Below are positions 49,401 to 59,473 of a stretch of 64,000 bases of DNA, in pieces. A program made the position numbers and the translations under genes. Position 1 is the stretch's first letter. Each line of letters starts with the position of its first letter. The DNA is from Opisthorchis felineus (taxonomy: Eukaryota > Platyhelminthes > Trematoda > Opisthorchiida > Opisthorchiidae): contig SJOL01003040.1 in NCBI GenBank assembly GCA_004794785.1, positions 1,268,526-1,332,525 of the forward strand, in the 5' to 3' direction. The notes under the pieces are model-generated. The model made no database searches. It was not told the DNA's origin and worked only from the letters and a program-made list of their open reading frames with translations.

Positions 49401-49625
49401 AAGAAATTCAGGCTTGATGCATCAAGATTTTGACGAACCCTTTTCAACGGATTTTTCGAGCGTCTCCCACAAGCGTCTCCTAGTCATAGGATTTTTCAAA
49501 AGATACCTTGGAACTGATGAAATACACCCATTTGTGGTGTGTTCCGTTAAGTACTTTGTGTCAGAATAGCGTTATCCAGTTGAATTTAATTAAATATATG
49601 TTTGAGTTCACCAATGAAAGCTTAC
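46401..49625. other. Intron of the MTP-like gene; nothing recognised
   Basis: Only short, unassignable open frames (longest 47942-48322 plus, 126 codons, Arg/Ser-rich). At least one coding exon (phase 1 to phase 0) is still missing from the gene between 49.6 and 44.2 kb and may lie here. Confidence 0.35.
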
Positions 49626-49655
49626 ATCGTATTCCCGCTTCGGGTTTTATGATTG
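49626..49655 (-). CDS. Candidate 30-base micro-exon of the MTP-like gene
   Basis: Minus strand: strong acceptor TCACCTCATTTTCAG and donor GTAAGC enclose IIKPEAGIR, phase 1 to phase 1, in register with the exon at 51579-51647. MTP has a 'MPASKIVR' stretch at the matching place. Too short for certainty. Confidence 0.35.
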
Positions 49656-51578
49656 CTGAAAATGAGGTGAAACAATAGCTTGGTAACGAACTTAATGTGT
49701 CACAGGATATCGCGCAGTCAATTTCTCTCGTTTAATGTGAATCTATAATTTTTATCCCAAACAGCATAGTGCAGTCCACACGGGTATGATCTGACAATAG
49801 ATGCGTCTGTTACTTCGATTTTAGTTCCCCAAACTACGCGGTTTCATTGAAGTTTACTATAGTCAGTCAGTCGTTCATTTATTTGGACACCACCAGGTCA
49901 TAGATATTGGTTTGTGAACTTATAATCTGTGACCTCTTCCGTTTAGCTATAAAATCATAGGTTTTCAGCATTTCCTAGTGGATTGCGATGAATAATTATG
50001 AGACCCTTAATTTAACAGCGCGAGAGAAAGTCACCAAGATTGCCCACTTAGTCACTGGGACTCATGGTATGAATTGTTTTAGGGGGATAAATTGCCTTCA
50101 GATGAACATATGAACGCATGTATAAGGTTCGTTCTGATCATGCAGGATGACTTTGGTGGACAAAAACAGACGATGAGTGTAGAAACACCATTGCCTCAAA
50201 GACAAAATCAAATGTAATCATTGACGTTGCACGTGACAGATATTTCTTCGCTCATTTCATACGTGGGTGTAAACTACCGGGATAATAAAGTTGCAGACGA
50301 TTAACCAGCCTACATTTTTCACCTCCTACTCTTGGTTGTTTACTGTGAAGTGCAAAAACCGCTGTTTGATTCGAATGAACAGAAATTGTGGTGGAGGCAA
50401 AGGTTGAGGGTTAGTGCGTTTCGATTGTACTACTGTTCACTCAACAAAGTGGTAAGGTCCTAGATTATAGACGGGAATTTTTGATCATCCTGTGCTTGTA
50501 GTTGGACTACTCAACCCAGAACCCATCACTTCCTAGTTCATGTCAAATCATCTACACTAAACACGTTTTTGAAGCTGGAGCTTTTTGGGATTCGCACATG
50601 CGGTTCACCAGTGATGTCGAAAAACCTTATCATTCAATCAGTTGAACTTAGAAGCTGCAGAATTGCAGTTCACAGGTTTGAGACAGTTCATTTGATGGGA
50701 CAGTCATCTACAGCAATTCGAACCAACCTCAGGTGTATCATGTTCATGCTATGCACACTAGGGTGTCTGGTTTCAAAATGGAAGATCCCTATACAGGGAC
50801 ACCCAAATTTTAGCTAAGCTTACACAACGTGAGCGGACGGAAAAGCAGATACAAAATGAAGATGTAATGAATCCATTAAACCAGGACGAAATGGTAGTGA
50901 GTTTTTGCACTTGATACTCCTTACTGTACTTCAAGCAAAGTAGTTAGTATATCTTATTCAAACATATTTCACACTCTGAAAATGATTTAAGGGAAAAACA
51001 ACAATCCGTCTAAAATCTCCCGTAGCAGAAGTGTTTTTCCGTAATAACAAGCCTGACTGGATTTATTTTCGAGCGATACTCTGATGAAACTATACTGGTT
51101 GGGTAACATCGTTTTACTCGTATCCGAACAACCGCAATCAGCAGACCAGAGTTCATGAGGACTCACTCCGGTGCTTGGTTGGCAGCCGGCAATATGAAGG
51201 TATACATCATTGTGTTTTACTCCAAAGGATGGAGGTGCTACCTACTGAACAAATAAAGACTTCAGTAGGAAACTCCACCAAATGCGGTCGTGCCACTTTT
51301 TTCAAACAATGTTAGACCTATCGTCCACAATTCTTCTTGAGGATCAAAACGTTTTCCACGGTGCCTGAAAATCGCGGAAATGAAGGACTTGCTAGAAAAT
51401 TAAAGCTGCAAAATTTCGTTTGATCCTGACTTGGGGCCTGTAGAAACATGCAGTGTTAATAAACTCAGAAACCGAATATGTGTCAGATGATATAACTCCA
51501 GTTTCGGGCGTTCCCGACACATATTGACCTGGTCTGCTGTATGTTCCATGGACTATCTGTACATTTCAGAGGATTTAC
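49656..51578. other. Intron; nothing recognised
   Basis: No exon with both splice sites and family similarity seen. Open frames of up to 82 codons only. Confidence 0.35.
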
Positions 51579-51647
51579 CTAACTGCTTGCTGCGTAATTT
51601 AGGAATTAAGCATGTGTACGCTAGCAGACAAAACACGGTGTTTCCGT
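51579..51647 (-). CDS. MTP-like protein, helical-domain exon (KVH..TV block)
   Basis: Acceptor GATCTGTTATATTTCAG, 22 codons between phase 1 and phase 1, donor GTAAAT. Joined to the previous exon it gives LLKVHYGNTVFCLLAYTCLI. Human MTP has 'RKVHEKTVRTAAAAIIL' at this point in its helical domain. The junction codon is created by splicing, which supports both boundaries. Confidence 0.65.
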
Positions 51648-51978
51648 CTGAAATATAACAGATCAAGACTGTCATGATAATGGCTTGTAGTGATCGAGGT
51701 ATATCAGTCGTATTAACTGACATGTCATCCGAAAAATTACTCGGTTTAACCACTCTATTATAGCAAGGAAACAAAAGACCCCTTCATTTTGTGACGTTTC
51801 AACTCGGTTTGCGATTCGTGATCAAGAGTGACATACTATTCACACGGTGGAAAATTTAGGTGAAAATTTAGGAATCTAAAACAAAACAAAAGACAGCTTG
51901 CGTTCATTGAGATGAAGTGGATTGCGACAAATCAAACGTGTTAATCATGTATGGTGTAACTTTTACCAGGTGACTTAC

Positions 51979-52180
51979 AATGCACTTTCAATAGCCGCAG
52001 TGGGTAAACATATGGTTTGAATAATTCTCTGTACAATTTGCTATTTATTTTGCCTTGCAGCGTTTGTACTGTCTCCCCTTCGCTGACTGTTTTGATTAGG
52101 AGCGAAAAATATACCAAAAAGTGTGAGTCCATCTCTTCAATCGCATCCACAAAGACACCAATCGTATTTTCTATGTTCAG
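51979..52180 (-). CDS. MTP-like protein, helical-domain exon
   Basis: Acceptor CAATTTCTTTTCAG, 67 codons plus one base, consensus donor GTAAGT. LNIENTIGVFVDAIEEMDSH and IKTVSEGETVQTLQGK are amphipathic helices with the 'al.n.g.......l....eG' rhythm of the lipovitellin-type helical domain. Ends LLKVH. The 98-base intron before it is phase 0 on both sides. Confidence 0.6.
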
Positions 52181-52278
52181 CTGAAAAGAAATTGTGTAGT
52201 AGTGACGAAATGAGACTGTGTGCATTGAAAGTTCATAGATAGGACCTGCTTGTGATTCTTCCCAGAGACCGTACTCAC

Positions 52279-52338
52279 AATCGTTGTGGAAGTGATCTCT
52301 CTCAGAAGCCGTTCGCTTTGAATCACTTTTAGTATTTT
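52279..52338 (-). CDS. MTP-like protein, helical-domain exon
   Basis: Acceptor CAAACTTCTTGTGCAG, 20 codons KILKVIQSERLLREITSTTI, donor GTGAGT, phase 0 both sides. Corresponds to the 'AKKLILGGLEKAEKKEDTR' helix of human MTP. The open frame extends further upstream (to 52425) but has no acceptor there. Confidence 0.55.
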
Positions 52339-52464
52339 CTGCACAAGAAGTTTGAAATAGCGTGTTTCAAAGAATTGTATTTTTAGTTCGGCCGCCGCGA
52401 AAGTGACAGGAAGACAAACAGACATATTTCATAAGTTTATTTTGGTACCGACTGTCACGGTGCC

Positions 52465-52600
52465 TGCTCTTGACCCAAGTGGTTGTTGATCATTTCACCG
52501 AGGCCAGCAACAACCGTGGCAGCATTGTATGGCTGAGCGACAAACTACCAACAAACGCAGCCGGGCTTGCCGGATAATAGTGCGGATTCTGGAAATTTAC
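52465..52600. repeat. Decayed copy of the 18-kb palindrome element
   Basis: GTGGTTGTTGATCATTTCACCGAG repeats the left arm of the 18.02-kb palindrome with small changes. The facing arm is absent. Lies in an intron of the MTP-like gene. Confidence 0.45.
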
Positions 52601-53527
52601 CCAAAATCCAAAACTCATATTCTCTAGGACTGGATCCAACCATTGTATCACTATCATACTCCGGTAAGTCCATACATACTATTCATCGTGAGCAACACGA
52701 AAGCCGCCAGTTGTAAAACATTCTCATATGGTGCTGATGGAGGCAGCGTCTCAAGCCTGATTGAGAGTAAAGTTCAGCCTAATGAGGTCCAGTTTAGGTC
52801 TTCGACCCTTAATAATATACGCAGCGCGCGGTGTTTCGTCAAGCCAAGTGCCTCTAATCGTATCTTCAGCGGAGCTTTGCACTTATGAGGATTCTACCAT
52901 ATACCTTCCAAAGGAAGTCAATTATTATTGCCATGGTTGCACTAGGGAATTCAATCTGTACTGCTCCCGGGGCAGTGAATCAATGACGCCACTGAAATTT
53001 TCTGCGACCACATCAATCGTTTTCTTATGTTACAACCGGACCTGAATAGTTACAGCTTTAGGGTTGGTTTGCTATGTTAAGTGCAAAATAACCTACGTGA
53101 ACGGACTTATTAGGAGCACACATCGTGGTAGGCATCTACCACTAGTTGTGCCAGTAATGGAAATCTAACCATTTTGCTGGTTTTCCGGACGCTGGACATC
53201 TTCAGCGGCATCTCTGTGGGATAGAGCACTGTAAAACCAAATTGGGCTTACTAATTTGGGCATTGAGTGCACATATCTCAAGAACGAATCCTATGGAACC
53301 GGTTTGTACTCTGACCCTTTTGAACCAAGTATTATGTAGAATACTCGGAATTTTCTACAGTTGCACAACGACATCCCTCTGTGTAGCGGACACATTATCC
53401 TGACCGGATTTCTTCGCAGTTGAAGGAACCTTGCCAAATGACTGAATGTTGCAAAATATCTCGACCTTTGTGTTTCCAGATTAACTAATTACAAATTTCA
53501 AGCGCAGTGAAGAGGTTTATTACTTAC

Positions 53528-53559
53528 GGCACAAGTTATCAAGTTCAAATCTTGTCGCT
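53528..53559 (-). CDS. Candidate micro-exon of the MTP-like gene
   Basis: Acceptor CACAACCTAAG, peptide RQDLNLITCA, consensus donor GTAAGT; phase 1 to phase 0. It exactly bridges the phase gap between the exons at 53995-54246 and 52279-52338, at the position of 'RETVMIITGTL' in MTP. Short, so tentative. Confidence 0.4.
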
Positions 53560-53994
53560 CTTAGGTTGTGGTCGAAATGTCAAACAGTTACATGATGCAC
53601 CATACAGTATTTACTTTGATCTTGGCCTCAAATTTGCTAGCCTGGTTTTGAAAAATCGGTCTAATGCGCATTTACCCCGGCGGACAGATTCCAGCTCACA
53701 CCTGAAAGAGTCACTTTTGATCTAAATGACGACTACAGCGTGCTTCCTATAATTTCCCAAAGTAGGCTGCATCCGAATATTTCCTCAAAATCACGATGGA
53801 AAGAGTGGGGGTCGCTACTCCTCTGAGGTGTCCGTGAATTCTAGGAAGATTTATATCATCTCAGGTTTTATGAAGGAACTGTGGTCACTGAGTGATTTGA
53901 TGTTTTGCCTATAATATACACACGTATGTAAAACAAAGATAAACTATTCATTTTTCCCGGAAACTATGTCAGCTGGTAGCCCAGCTGCTCATAC

Positions 53995-54246
53995 CGTGGG
54001 CAGAGCAGTGAAAGGCAACACTGAATAAAATTTCCATAATAAATCTTGCCAACTGTTCCAGTGGTCCGCCTGAGAATAGAATAGCATGAGCAATGAAGTC
54101 CTTGACAATAGCAGAGGTTGCCTCGCCTCGAAGAGTTAATGTCTGCAGAGAGACCATGTCCCAGTACGCACCACAACAGCGTTCCTTTTTAAAAGTGACT
54201 AGCGGCGAGCTCTCTACCAACGATAGCGGCTGTCTCACGGGAAAGA
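53995..54246 (-). CDS. MTP-like protein, helical-domain exon with P.E.L signature
   Basis: Acceptor GGAAAATGGGTTTTCAG, 83 codons between phase 1 and phase 1, donor GTATGA. The segment YWDMVSLQTLTLRGEAT then SAIVKDFIAHAILFSGGPLE and QLARFIMEILF aligns with human MTP 'ILDFLDFKSDSSIILQERF' and 'FASHPNEELLRALI', i.e. the conserved vitellogenin N-domain pattern 'i..g........f..a..f...P.eel...l'. This domain packs around the lipid-binding sheets and, in MTP, contacts protein disulfide isomerase in the ER lumen. It is the anchor exon for the family assignment. Confidence 0.65.
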
Positions 54247-54463
54247 CTGAAAACCCATTTTCCTTGAGTTACCCCCTCTTCAGGAAAATGCTGTGAGTTG
54301 TGGCTGACAAAGAACGCTATCGTGACCTCTCTGTTGGAATGACAGCCCTTTGACGTTAGCTTGCTACAAAGTTTATCTTGGTGTGGGATCTACAAAGATA
54401 TACCACAGACTAGTTTGAGACTAACAGAGAAGCAATTTAGCAAAGCTTAACATGAAATTACAC

Positions 54464-54568
54464 CTACCTGGACCATGGCCTCATTTATCAACGTGGATCG
54501 TTGTTGTGAACAATAGTTTTCAGCAATCGCAGAATAAGGTAACGGTATGACAGCCTCACCACGAACAA
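54464..54568 (-). CDS. MTP-like gene, candidate exon
   Basis: Acceptor TTTTTTCCTATCGAAG; peptide VRGEAVIPLPYSAIAENYCS then QQRSTLINEAMVQV; donor GTGTAA (phase 1) or, four bases earlier, GTAGGT (phase 0). With phase 1 it joins both neighbours in frame. Similarity to MTP in this stretch is not evident. Confidence 0.45.
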
Positions 54569-54775
54569 CTTCGATAGGAAAAAATTAAAACAAAACATTT
54601 CATCAAGTCCCAGAAAATACGGTAGTGCAACACTAAAAGACCAAAAGTGTTGTATAGATGATCCTAGTTTAAAGACATTGCCTACATCTTTCAATGAATA
54701 CAGCCACAAATGACGAGACCAATTTGAACAGGTTTGAAAATTTCTCTTTGCGCCTTTATTTCTAAGTTAGCTTAC

Positions 54776-54826
54776 CCACAAAATACACCGGTTTTCTTAT
54801 CAACTCGTTTTTAACGGGTGATTCAA
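54776..54826 (-). CDS. MTP-like gene, candidate exon
   Basis: Acceptor CAGCTGGTGTCAG, 16 codons ESPVKNELIRKPVYFV, donor GTAAGC, phase 1 both sides and in register with the next exon. Directly abuts a dispersed repeat, so its acceptor may be repeat-derived; tentative. Confidence 0.35.
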
Positions 54827-54837
54827 CTGACACCAGC

Positions 54838-54990
54838 TGAATATCTTGTTTAAGGCATTATTCAGCTGGATGTGGTGCACAAAGGTTCCCCGCGTTTCAC
54901 TTGGTAAGATATTCGTGATATCGCACCCCCAGCCATTATGTCCATCCTGGGGCTCATGAGGCATTCAACTCTTCCAGTTTTCATCATGCT
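54838..54990. repeat. Dispersed repeat related to 13.57 kb
   Basis: ACAAAGGTTCCCCGCGTTTC followed by ACTTGGTAAGATATTCGTGA matches 13574-13615 with moderate divergence. On the minus strand it translates to SRISYQVKRGEPLCT, a phrase typical of repeat-derived open frames. Confidence 0.4.
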
Positions 54991-56318
54991 TCCAACCAAC
55001 ATAAACAACACGGCCCATTTACTTCGCGCAACCAAGATTACTTGCCTTCTCCTTTTCATTACTCAGTAATCTACCTACCTCAGCGTTTACTTAATATTGA
55101 AGTAATGGTTCGAACTCCAAAAAGTTCAATAGATTTCCTCAAAATAACTATTCTCTCTAATTATTTCCTGATTGACTGCGAGAGTTATGGGTTTGGTTGA
55201 ATAAAATATCTCCTCCAGAACAGAAAAAACCCTCCAAGATTAACGAACTAATGTTGCGAACTTCTCAACTATGTCGAGTTGGCTGACGGTAGAAAAATGT
55301 TCTGGGCCACCATCCTCAAATCGAACACTAGACACAGCATATAAGAAAGACTGCAAAAATGCTAGAATTAGTTGAAAGCTAGTCGGACGAAATCAAGTGA
55401 TTCACCACTGCAGGTGAACATTGTCTGAGGGGTTTTTAATGTCGATTTCTCGCAAAGGTTGAAAGAAATTAAGTACAATTATAGTACCCAAAAACAGGTA
55501 CGAGAAACACAAGTAGGAAGAAGAACAAAGCTGAGCTAGTAACTAAAATTGAGTTGCATCAGATTTACAACCAACCTTAGCGTTATATCTGAATCCTATC
55601 ATAACATCTGCGAAAGTACATAACGTATGCTCTAAAAATGCAATTTCCTGCAAAAATGTCTGCAATGGGTTATAAGATGTGTCCTAATTCGTGATTTGGG
55701 CATTACGAACTAAAGAGTCCTTTTTCGAATGATATTAAGTAGTTTTGTCCTAAAGGTTTGGCGAAAGGGATATTCGAAAGTGTTTTGCTGTGTTCTTCTG
55801 CTACAGTTTTTCTGGTAAGTGAACCTGTAGCCAATGAAATAGTCGATAACGTGTCTGGTTTCAGTCGTTACTTCAAACGGCATTGATTACAAATTTCTGA
55901 AGACACGTTGGTTACAATTGCGTCTTGTATTCCTTTCCATAAATTAAAAAATAGAATTGCAACAGCATAACGGCAAAGTCTTCCCGCTTTTTGAAAAGTA
56001 CGGTACCCATGCATACATTGATCTGAACAAGTAATCATCTACAGTATTACCAAGATGTAGGTACTCCTTTTCATGGGATTCATTTATTTGTTATTTTGCT
56101 ACTCGGATACGTACTTCGTAAGACATTACTTTGTTCTCGCTTGACTTTATTTTCAAAGGTTCAGCTTCTATTTCTTTTCGGGATACAATGTTAATAAAAA
56201 TGCTGCAAATTTCAAGCCGAAAATTTCCTAACTCAAACAGGCATCGATCTCTGAACTTAAATATCTCAGGATTACGTTTTTCAATCAATTTGTTTAGTAA
56301 TTCGCCATTTAGACTCAC
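54991..56318. other. Intronic; ambiguous exon-like pieces
   Basis: Minus strand 55573-55655 reads EIAFLEHTLCTFADVMIGFR then YNAK between a TTTTTGCAG acceptor and a GTTGGT donor (phase 0). Minus strand 56091-56336 is open (LLNKLIEKRNPEIFKFRD) but overlaps, in another frame, the better exon at 56319-56393. Neither could be tied in phase to the gene. Confidence 0.3.
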
Positions 56319-56393
56319 ATATTCCGAAGGACTCATTGTAGACCGTGTCTTCCATTTGCAAAAGTTTTAGCACGTCGTACAAATCTGTGTTTC
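56319..56393 (-). CDS. MTP-like protein, helical-domain exon
   Basis: Acceptor TTCTAAATACCTTTCAG, 24 codons between phase 1 and phase 1, consensus donor GTGAGT. NTDLYDVLKLLQMEDTVYNE resembles human MTP 'KKEEILQILKMENKEVLPQ', near the start of the helical domain. Order on the strand (before 53995-54246) agrees. Confidence 0.5.
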
Positions 56394-57091
56394 CTGAAAG
56401 GTATTTAGAAGATGAAGCATTCAGTGTTGTAAACTCGAATTCATAGGATCCCCGGAGGCTTGCTCAAGATAAAGGCCTTGGTGTAAATTTTATTCATATA
56501 TGTGGAAGAATGAGACTCCAGAAAGTGTTACACGATAAAGGCACCACAGCAGCAGTGATATGCGTTATATTATTAAAGATGGATGTGGAAATGACTGCAC
56601 TGCACGCCAATGGAATTACCGGCACACTGCAGTCAGAGGGATCACCCCAGTATTCCTAAGGACCTCTCAAAACTTCCGTTGTATCTCTGACTAACAATGA
56701 ACCAGTACTAGGAAAATCGCATTGCATTCAATATTCCTTCTTTTTTTATCTACACAACGTGGCAGGCTGTTTGAATTATTTGATAAGGTTGTGAGTCACG
56801 GAGACCGGATATTTGGGTAATTTCATGGCTGTGCTCAACAGAGTGGTCACTGTATTTCTGGCAGCATAAGCCCCAAAACCAAATCTGGTAAGGCAGAACT
56901 TTTAAGCAACTATTATCAGAGTGGCAATTAGCTATGGCTTTTGTGATCAAATCAATAACTATTCATCTTAGTAAAAACAAACTTTCAACTGCAGTCGAAC
57001 CAGCGAGCTAATACAGATATAAGGAGAAACTCCCAAATGTATACAAACTCCAGAAGACAATTACTCCGACTGTGAAGGATATCCCGTTCAC

Positions 57092-57184
57092 GGGGTTGTA
57101 TGCTTCATGGAACATTGAGGTGCGGAGTCTTCATACACAGTGGCAAATAAATACTCTTTAGAATAAGCCTCCACTTCATGAATG
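57092..57184 (-). CDS. MTP-like protein, candidate N-domain exon
   Basis: Acceptor TTATTACTCACCGTTAG; peptide IHEVEAYSKEYLFATVYEDS then APQCSMKHTT; donor GTGAAC. Entered in phase 2, matching the preceding exon across a 52-base intron. The next exon (around 56.92 kb) could not be fixed: two frames are open there. Confidence 0.4.
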
Positions 57185-57236
57185 CTAACGGTGAGTAATA
57201 AACAAGCCAGCCGCAGTTACAGTGCTTTATAGCCAC

Positions 57237-57342
57237 TGATATTTTGTTTCCTTCTGAGCAACAGATATGATAAAGCGAATAATTGTGCCTGTGATCTTAT
57301 GGCGGACGTTGACCAACGCTGGTAAAACTTTCAGATTAAACT
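57237..57342 (-). CDS. MTP-like protein, N-domain strand exon
   Basis: Acceptor GAAGCCTCTGTGCAGCAG; FNLKVLPALVNVRHKITG then TIIRFIISVAQKETKYH; donor GTGGCT. 'IRFIISVAQKETKYHI' resembles the 'SFVIAVLAEETHNFGL' strand of human MTP, where a substrate-facing strand is followed by an E-T-H turn. Phase 1 in, phase 2 out. Confidence 0.45.
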
Positions 57343-57438
57343 CTGCTGCACAGAGGCTTCCGACAGAAATCAATGAGTTTGTGGTTAATTTTTTAAATGC
57401 GCAATTACTGGAGTAGTGGTCATTACAAGGAAATTTAC

Positions 57439-57507
57439 CTTCTGTATTCTACTGGGAACCAACCCTCCTGACAAATCCATATAATCTAAAACGTATTTTC
57501 TTCCTTT
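57439..57507 (-). CDS. Candidate exon, frame ambiguous
   Basis: Acceptor TCTCTTGCAACTAG and donor GTAAAT enclose 69 bases. In phase 0 they read KGRKYVLDYMDLSGGLVPSR and IQK; in phase 1 the same bases read RKKIRFRLYGFVRRVGS before a stop. Either could be a beta strand of the N-domain. Which is used cannot be decided without transcript data. Confidence 0.3.
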
Positions 57508-58476
57508 CTAGTTGCAAGAGATAACGAAGGATGGAACTATATGCCTTAACCGACGAGAGCTTTTGTGAAAGATGTTGCTACACTCATAACTGTGGAAATG
57601 CAGACAGTGACGTTGCGTTCGTTTGACCTAACTCTTTGTTGCATGCTCGAGTTTGGAACCAGCCGCTTACGTTTGATTAGCAATCGGAACCATTATGAAC
57701 AGCCAGTCAAGAGCAGCACCATGGTTGTTGCAATTTTGTCTCCTATCCTGTCTTCACTGGCAGTGAACACGTGAAGTGAGACAAAAATAAGCAATTTCTT
57801 TTTGTTTGTTTCTATCGATAAAACTAGAACTAATTCTCAGGAGCGCGATTTAACGCATTCAGGAAGAAGACCGTGCAATTCTTGTCCATGCTGATTTTCT
57901 GCGCATTCAGCTATAGCGACGGATATAACGTCAGTTCGTTTGTACAAATATCGATCCATCGAATCATTCATATATTTTTATAAAAAAAACTTCGACACAT
58001 CTAAATCAGCATGATCTCTGCGATCGCTATTCTTTAGAAGTTGCGTCTCGCAGAAAGACCGGAGAAAGATGTGTGGGGCCTTAAGGCTGATTTAATTTTA
58101 GGATTTGCAGCAATCGCGAGAGGTTTTTTCTACATCTCAGCTGTGTGATTTGTTTACAGATTCGCACTCTTTTGGTACGTTGGAATAAAATTTGGCGCAT
58201 GGCGAATTTGGTCTGGGGCCACTTATCCGGGCTACTACACATGTGGAAGTAAAAGGATTCCTCGGGCAACCGCAGCGAATGAATGGGTCACTTTTGAGTT
58301 TTCGTATGTGTATCGTCCTTGGTACTTGCTCCATACATTATGTCATGCAGTCTCACGATTTTAAAATGGATGTCATGGACGTAAAACCGTCCCAGCTAAT
58401 TGCCGAGGTCGAATCATGGTGCAGTCACCGAACAATTATCTGATAAATTTCTATTACCAGATTTGGTCCAACTTAC

Positions 58477-58533
58477 GTGGACGGTAGAAATACAGCCTAA
58501 ACACCACCTGAATACGGAAAGCTGAATAATCAC
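58477..58533 (-). CDS. MTP-like gene, candidate N-domain exon
   Basis: Acceptor GCGGATTCACATAG, peptide DYSAFRIQVVFRLYFYRP, consensus donor GTAAGT, phase 1 both sides. Alternating hydrophobic residues indicate beta strands. Joins the exon at 58712-58760 through a split Cys codon. Confidence 0.4.
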
Positions 58534-58711
58534 CTATGTGAATCCGCTGGCAAGAGATTCAACAACGAAACAGCCTGGAACTAAATCGGCTTACCTGACA
58601 GGATAGTCGCAAAAAAGAACCAGGAAGACAATCATTCAAGGAGAGTCCTTGTGTGTTTTTATTGCTTTGAATATTCTCGTTTGTATCAAGAATAAGGAAT
58701 TTAGCGGCCAC

Positions 58712-58760
58712 ATAAGTTTCGAAAAGTCTCAACTACTTCTGCCAGCTTTTGCTTATTAAT
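58712..58760 (-). CDS. MTP-like gene, candidate exon
   Basis: Acceptor CGAGCTTAGCGGTTGCAG, peptide INKQKLAEVVETFRNL; donor GTGGCC is weak but phase-compatible (0 in, 1 out). The preceding intron is 57 bases. Confidence 0.35.
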
Positions 58761-58817
58761 CTGCAACCGCTAAGCTCGCCGTAAACCTTTACGTTCAATG
58801 AACTCCGTAGACTTAAC

Positions 58818-58948
58818 CAAAGATAGAGGTAATACACAGGTGTGCAAACTTGGAGACACAACTCGAGTGGAATATTCATAAGAACTAGCATTCCGATTTC
58901 CGATATCTTGCTGAAGTTCATCAAATCTCATCGTGAACCGGTATGTTC
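58818..58948 (-). CDS. MTP-like gene, N-domain exon
   Basis: Acceptor TTCTGGTCATTGTAG; 43 codons, donor GTTAAG. TYRFTMRFDELQQDIGNRNA then SSYEYSTRVVSPSL. It continues the previous exon in phase 1 across a regenerated Gly codon (ITG-TYRF). That fits either MTP '[20 protein letters not shown]' or the start of a SEA module; see rejected items. It is the only frame open from this acceptor. Confidence 0.45.
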
Positions 58949-59235
58949 CTACAATGACCAGAAAGAAAGTTGGTCAGGTTTGCAACACATGAGTACAGTA
59001 TGAATCAGTCTTGAGTGTCTGAGCCAGATCTGTTCGGTTAACCAGAAGTTCTCATGTCATTTCTAAGCCATCGGAAAGTGAAAATAACTCGAAAAGAAGA
59101 GCATCGTTGGGTGATAAGGTAGAATGAATATTCATTTAATTAACGAGTTCGTTTGTCCTCTGTGACCTAATAAGTTGTTCTTGAACAGTATACCTATCCT
59201 GTGGTCATCAGTAGTAGCAGACACCGGAAGCTTAC

Positions 59236-59473
59236 CTGTGATAATTACTGGTGCAATTCCACTTCCGGAAAATGACCTACGACCGCCCTTCAACGCTTCT
59301 TTGAAAGCTTCAGCTGGAAATTCCATATTTTCTTGAGCGCTGGTTTTAACGAGATCGATCCTTACGAGCACACGCTTGTCCACGTTATTGAACGAGTGAA
59401 AGGACCACCGAAGTCCATCCAAATTCACGGTCTTTATCGCGTCGTCCAGCTGAGCGGAAAATCCGAAATCAAA
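59236..59473 (-). CDS. MTP-like protein, N-terminal beta-sheet exon
   Basis: Minus strand from FDFGFSAQLDDAIKTVNLDG through RWSFHSFNNVDKRVLVRIDL to GIAPVIITG; donor GTAAGC, phase 1. Resembles the N-terminal sheet of large lipid transfer proteins: 'GF.....L......' followed by 'L..I.L' (human MTP 'VGYRISSNVDVALLW...LIQITM'). The acceptor (TTTCAACAAAG) has a poor pyrimidine tract. Phase 0 entry equals the exit phase of the Thr-rich exon upstream. Confidence 0.5.

Noticed and set aside
56091..59473. Tandem SEA domains following a mucin region
   Set aside because: TYRFTMRFDELQQDIGN..SSY and the GLRWSF..KRVLVRIDL strand look SEA-like, and a mucin plus SEA architecture would suit the Thr-rich exon. 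Rejected as the main reading because the same strand continues downstream into an unmistakably lipid-transfer-like helical domain and C-sheet, and several N-side peptides (FIISVAQKETKYH) fit MTP better. It remains the chief alternative.
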